Of a stretch of DNA of 29,058 bases, positions 26,262-29,058 are shown in pieces (position 1 is the first letter of the stretch; each line of letters begins with the position of its first letter). Source of the stretch: JAJPXC01 sp964510535 (GTDB lineage Bacteria; Bacteroidota; Bacteroidia; Bacteroidales; Muribaculaceae); contig CAZECG010000024.1 of NCBI GenBank assembly GCA_964510535.1, positions 1 to 29,058 on the forward strand, written 5' to 3'. A program made the translations under genes and the position numbers. The notes below the pieces were generated by a model. That model searched no databases. It was given only the letters and a program-made list of their open reading frames with translations, and was not told where the DNA came from.

Positions 26262-27171
26262 CGACCGGCTACGCGAAATCGCCGCGCGCCACGGCGTGGA
26301 GCATCTCGGCATAGCCCGCTCCGGTGCGGTCGACCGCCAAGCCGCGGAACAATACCGCCGCTGGCTCGCTGAGGGGGGACACGCCGCGATGGACTACTTG
26401 AACCGCTACGACGACCTGCGCGCCGACCCGGGGCTTTTGCTGCCCGGAGCCGCGTCAATCATCTGCTGCGCGGTCAATTACTACCACGACACTCCAGACT
26501 CGCCTGACAGCCCCGAAATAGCCCTCTACGCCCACGGCGACGACTACCATGAGGTGGTGCGCTCCATACTTGACGCAATAGCGGCAGAAATCAGGGAAAT
26601 GTGGGGAGGCGAGACACGAGTGTGTGTCGACACCGCCCCCGTCCGCGAACGTTACTGGGCGATGAAGTCGGGTCTCGGATTCATAGGGCGCAACAACCAC
26701 CTCATCATCCCCGGCCACGGCTCATATTACTTCCTCGGTGAAATCATCACCACCATCCGGTTTGAGCCTGACGCGCCCATCAATGTCAATTGCGGCAGCT
26801 GCCGCCTGTGCGTTGACGCCTGCCCCGGCCATGCGCTGACCGACAACGGCGCAGTCGACGCTCGACGCTGCCTGTCGTATCTCACCATCGAGCACCGCGG
26901 CCCACTGCCCGAAGGCACCGACCTCGGCAACCATCTCTACGGCTGCGACGAGTGTCAACGGGTGTGCCCCCACAACCGCCATGCGACACCAACCGCGATA
27001 AAGCGTCTGCAACCTCGCCGGCAAGTCGTGACCCTGACCGCCGCCGATGTGGCAGGAATGACGCAACCGCAATTCTCGGCGATATTCAGCCACTCGGCCA
27101 TAAAGCGCGCCAAGCTCGCCGGCCTGCAGCGCAACCTCGCCGCCATGTCGGGCGACACCGCCGGCAAATAA
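26236..27171 (+). CDS. queG: Epoxyqueuosine reductase
   Basis: The 311-residue enzyme performs the last step of queuosine synthesis, reducing epoxyqueuosine at tRNA position 34 using cobalamin and two [4Fe-4S] clusters. The cluster ligands are C186, C189, C192 and C196 (CGSCRLCVDACP) and C212, C237, C240 and C244 (GCDECQRVCPHN). The catalytic Asp is D132 in VDTAPVRERYWA. It lacks the C-terminal HEAT-like repeat of the longer B. subtilis-type enzyme; 311 residues is a common Bacteroidetes length. The ATG at 26236 lies inside the deacetylase gene, a 26-base overlap indicating translational coupling. tRNA-Asp(GTC) at 17855 is one expected substrate. Very sure of the family. Confidence 0.96.
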   Translation: MNLKLSQCSDRLREIAARHGVEHLGIARSGAVDRQAAEQYRRWLAEGGHAAMDYLNRYDDLRADPGLLLPGAASIICCAVNYYHDTPDSPDSPEIALYAHGDDYHEVVRSILDAIAAEIREMWGGETRVCVDTAPVRERYWAMKSGLGFIGRNNHLIIPGHGSYYFLGEIITTIRFEPDAPINVNCGSCRLCVDACPGHALTDNGAVDARRCLSYLTIEHRGPLPEGTDLGNHLYGCDECQRVCPHNRHATPTAIKRLQPRRQVVTLTAADVAGMTQPQFSAIFSHSAIKRAKLAGLQRNLAAMSGDTAGK

Positions 27172-27340
27172 GAGGCAATCCGCGAGGATTGATTTGCCAC
27201 AAACCCGGAGGACCGATGGTGTGAAAGCAATCTTTGCAGATTGCGGCGGGAATCGATGGCGTTACCTTATAAGTCCGACGAGCTGACCGGTCAGACAATT
27301 CCGACACCGCAAACGTCATTTTACATTGACCCCTGAAATT
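27172..27340. repeat. Intergenic stretch with hairpins and a degenerate ~9-bp repeat
   Basis: No real gene. Two short hairpins follow the queG stop: CAATCC-gcga-GGATTG at 27176-27191 and GCAATC/GATTGC at 27227-27244. At 27275-27305 the trinucleotide GAC recurs every 8-9 bases and encloses the perfect 12-bp palindrome CTGACCGGTCAG (27283-27294). It looks like a decayed dispersed repeat of this genome, which is inference. Confidence 0.45.
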
Positions 27341-27341
27341 T

Positions 27342-27393
27342 ATTCACGCTCGGGTAGCGTTTTAACATTTCAACCGGGTTTGCGGCTGACCCT
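27342..27393 (-). repeat. Left copy of a ~51-bp inverted repeat
   Basis: The reverse complement of this segment matches 29008-29058 over about 51 bases, with a handful of substitutions and one or two single-base indels. The central run GGTTGAAATGTTAAAA is identical in both copies, and CTACCCGAG is another. It lies outside the panB terminator hairpin, so the two copies face each other across panB and the lipoprotein gene. Confidence 0.85.
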
Positions 27394-27404
27394 AATTAAG
27401 CATA

Positions 27405-27446
27405 GAAATGGCCGCACTCTTGACGAGCGCAGCCATTTCGTTTTTT
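27405..27446 (+). terminator. Hairpin terminator copy A between queG and panB
   Basis: GAAATGGC at 27405-27412 pairs with GCCATTTC at 27432-27439. An inner stem (GC, then CTC/GAG) closes on the loop TTGAC, and a run of six T follows on the plus strand. It therefore acts best on plus-strand transcripts arriving from queG, although it starts right after the minus-strand panB stop codon. A near-copy lies at 28941. Confidence 0.85.
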
Positions 27447-27447
27447 A

Positions 27448-28266
27448 TTAATACTGCTCTTTCTCGTTGGGGAAATCGCGGGTTTTGACATCGTCGATGT
27501 AGTGGGCCACAGCATCGTTTATGACAGTGGCGAGGTCGGCGTAGCGGCGCAGGAAACGCGGCGAGAAACCCTTGTTAATGCCGAGCATATCGTGCATCAC
27601 GAGCACCTGGCCGTCAGTACCGCCACCGGCACCGATACCGATGGTGGGGATGGTGAGTTGCTCTGACACGCGACGCGCCAAATCGGCGGGAATCTTCTCA
27701 AGCACCACGGCGAAACAGCCAATCTCCTCAAGCAGTCGCGCGTCTTCGATGAGTTTCGCCGCCTCGGCCTCCTCTCTTGCACGCACTGAATATGTGCCGA
27801 ACTTATTGATTGACTGCGGTGTGAGACCGAGATGACCCATCACCGGGATGCCCGCGCTGAGAATGCGCTCGATTGACTCGCGAATCTCAGAGCCGCCCTC
27901 CATCTTGACCGCCTCGGCATGGCTCTCTTTCATGATGCGCACCGCCGAAGCGAGAGCCTCTTTGGAGTTGCCTTGATAGCTGCCAAACGGCAAATCGACC
28001 ACTACCAACGCCCGCTTAACTCCCTTAATCACGCTCTTTGCATGGTAAATCATCTGGTCGAGGGTGATTGGGAGTGTGGTTATGTTGCCCGCCATCACAT
28101 TTGACGCCGAGTCGCCCACAAGAATCACATCCATACCCGCCTCATCAATGAGCCGAGCCATAGAATAGTCATAGGCTGTGAGCATTGCTATTTTTTCACC
28201 TCTTCCCTTCATCTCGGTGAGGCGGTGAGTTGTCACTTTTCGCTGATCTTCAGTATAGGTTGACAT
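27448..28266 (-). CDS. panB: 3-methyl-2-oxobutanoate hydroxymethyltransferase
   Basis: The 272-residue enzyme transfers a hydroxymethyl group from methylenetetrahydrofolate to 2-oxoisovalerate, giving ketopantoate, the first committed step to pantothenate and coenzyme A. Motifs are MLTAYDYSMARLID at 28-41, the Mg2+ ligands D52 (GDSASNVMAG), D91 (VDLPFGSYQ) and E123 (KMEGG), the catalytic E190 in VVLEKIPA, and IGIGAGGGTDGQVLV at 209-223. The length is normal for PanB. It is a single-gene unit with a minus-strand -7 box upstream; panC and panD are not nearby. Its stop codon touches the T-run of terminator copy A. Annotation is secure. Confidence 0.97.
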   Translation of the reverse strand: MSTYTEDQRKVTTHRLTEMKGRGEKIAMLTAYDYSMARLIDEAGMDVILVGDSASNVMAGNITTLPITLDQMIYHAKSVIKGVKRALVVVDLPFGSYQGNSKEALASAVRIMKESHAEAVKMEGGSEIRESIERILSAGIPVMGHLGLTPQSINKFGTYSVRAREEAEAAKLIEDARLLEEIGCFAVVLEKIPADLARRVSEQLTIPTIGIGAGGGTDGQVLVMHDMLGINKGFSPRFLRRYADLATVINDAVAHYIDDVKTRDFPNEKEQY

Positions 28267-28296
28267 GATAAAGTTTTGATTTTAAGTTTAACAACG

Positions 28297-28304
28297 CAAA
28301 GTTA
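28297..28304 (-). promoter_or_regulatory. -7 promoter box for panB
   Basis: Minus-strand TAACTTTG matches TAnnTTTG, 30 bases before the panB ATG, giving a leader of about 25 bases. No clear -33 element. Confidence 0.6.
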
Positions 28305-28408
28305 CGATAAATTTTAATACCCGCGCCTACCGCATGGGTATCGTTAGTCACAGGGGTGGATTTAACACTATTTAACCAGCATTGGCGACTATCGGCTGCG
28401 ATTCTCGT

Positions 28409-28416
28409 TAAATTTG
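28409..28416 (+). promoter_or_regulatory. -7 promoter box for the small lipoprotein gene
   Basis: TAAATTTG matches TAnnTTTG. A weak -33-like TTGG lies at 28382. The box is 41 bases before the ATG at 28457, where the original reading frame seems to have begun, and 70 bases before the next in-frame start at 28479. Confidence 0.6.
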
Positions 28417-28456
28417 CATAATCAATATTAACTAACTCTTTAAAGCATTCGCAAAA

Positions 28457-28922
28457 ATGAAAAAAATTCAAATCATTGATGCTCGCGGCGATGGCTGCGC
28501 TCGCCTGCATCGCGCTACCCTCATGCTCTGATGACGATGACGAGAGCCAAATCGGTTCAAAAAGCGACCTGATCGGGCTTTGGGAATCAACCCACGTTAC
28601 CGGATGGGAAAAAGAAAATGGAACGATTGTTGACCGATGGGATGAATACGGAGTAGATATGCGCATTGAACTTCGCGCCGACGGCTCATGCACTTTATGG
28701 GAATGGGACGATAGCCAATGGGGAGAAGCCCAAAACGGATACTACAGCTACAGCAATGGTGTCCTCTCCATGAATGGCTATGATTGGGATTCGCCCGACG
28801 TATATAATGTCAAGAAACTGACCGCTACCGAACTTGAGTTAGAGGCATCTGACTCATATTGGAGTGGCGAAACTCGATACGAGCTTTACAACGACATAAC
28901 TTTCCGCAAAGTCACCAATTAA
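28457..28922 (+). CDS. Small lipocalin-like surface lipoprotein with a frameshifted start
   Basis: The intact frame runs from the TTG at 28476 (or ATG at 28479) to 28922. Its N-terminus (MLAAMAALACIALPSCSDDDD) is a lipoprotein signal lacking the usual basic start. An ATG at 28457 opens with Lys codons but is one base out of frame. Removing one A from the A7 run at 28460-28466 gives MKKFKSLMLAAMAALACIAL, a textbook signal, so the gene probably began at 28457 and carries a +1 insertion. After the cysteine, SDDDD fits the Bacteroides surface-export signal. The mature part (about 125 residues; LIGLWESTHVTGW, then strands rich in Trp and Tyr) resembles small lipocalin-like lipoproteins. It may be a slippage-prone gene, a recent pseudogene or a sequencing error. 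Confidence 0.72.
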
Positions 28923-28940
28923 CAGGACTAATAAAGCGTA

Positions 28941-28984
28941 GAAATGGCTGCTCCCCTTGACGAGAGCGGCCATTTCGTTTTTTT
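28941..28984 (+). terminator. Hairpin terminator copy B after the small lipoprotein gene
   Basis: GAAATGGC at 28941-28948 pairs with GCCATTTC at 28969-28976, with an inner GCTC/GAGC stem and a run of seven T at 28978-28984. It lies 18 bases after the stop codon. It shares stem, loop (TTGACGAG), flanking TAGAAATGG and T-run with copy A at 27405. Confidence 0.9.
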
Positions 28985-29007
28985 ATGTCGCTCTTATTCA
29001 ATTAAAT

Positions 29008-29058
29008 GGGTCAGCTGCAAAACCAGGTTGAAATGTTAAAATACTACCCGAGTGTAAT
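29008..29058 (+). repeat. Right copy of the ~51-bp inverted repeat, cut by the window end
   Basis: It matches the reverse complement of 27342-27393 (GGGTCAGC, then GGTTGAAATGTTAAAA, then CTACCCGAG). The similarity runs to the last base of the window, so the element may extend further. The copies are about 1.6 kb apart. Confidence 0.85.

Noticed and set aside
27086..27319. Minus-strand 77-codon ORF with two CxxC pairs after queG
   Set aside because: It overlaps the queG 3' end, has no promoter, and its sequence follows the hairpins and 9-bp repeat of the intergenic stretch. The CxxC pairs look accidental.
1..29058. CRISPR array, prophage, integrase or IS transposase
   Set aside because: I saw no regularly spaced direct repeats and no protein with transposase, integrase or phage motifs.

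Overview
The window looks like a chromosomal segment of a gut Bacteroidales bacterium, most likely of the Muribaculaceae/Bacteroidaceae type. The evidence is a SusC/SusD pair with accessory lipoproteins, several Bacteroidetes-type -7 promoter boxes (TAnnTTTG), Shine-Dalgarno-poor starts, lipoprotein signal peptides with a cysteine at residue 20, and families such as DUF4834, DUF4919 and DUF2723. The family-level placement is inference; the phylum and order are well supported.

Layout. (1) 172-5786, plus strand: a GH3-type acyl-acid amido synthetase-like enzyme, a secreted alkaline phosphatase and a small exported DUF4919 protein, followed from a new promoter by a membrane-anchored pseudokinase and a double-GNAT protein. 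A perfect 19-bp inverted repeat at 5800-5838 terminates both this unit and the convergent one. (2) 5858-16499, minus strand: a polysaccharide-utilisation-like locus in the order susC, susD, unknown lipoprotein, PKD-like lipoprotein, GHL10/DUF187 glycoside hydrolase. No regulator lies beside it. (3) 16500-16970: a 471-bp divergent control region. (4) 16971-17928: trmD and tRNA-Asp(GTC). (5) 18078-20585: psd, pssA, DUF4834 and DUF2461; psd and pssA together make phosphatidylethanolamine. (6) 20630-22119: an ATP-type 6-phosphofructokinase and a small GYF/TM2 membrane protein. (7) 22170-27171: a large DUF2723 membrane glycosyltransferase-like protein, a NodB-type deacetylase and queG, the last two overlapping. 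(8) 27172-29058: panB on the minus strand, then a small surface lipoprotein on the plus strand. This end is bracketed by repeated sequence: two near-identical hairpin terminators and a ~51-bp inverted repeat.

How the genes work together. Housekeeping functions (tRNA modification by TrmD and QueG, phospholipid synthesis, glycolysis, pantothenate synthesis) surround one accessory module, the SusCD locus. By family knowledge SusC/SusD bind and import an oligosaccharide, the two lipoproteins probably help capture it at the surface, and the GHL10 enzyme would cut it. The glycan cannot be read from the sequence.

Most notable points: an apparent one-base frameshift in an A7 tract at the start of the terminal lipoprotein gene; the inverted and direct repeats flanking panB and that gene; a kinase-fold protein that has lost its catalytic residues; and intercistronic hairpins that may uncouple the glycoside hydrolase from the rest of its operon. 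I found no CRISPR array, transposase, integrase or phage gene.
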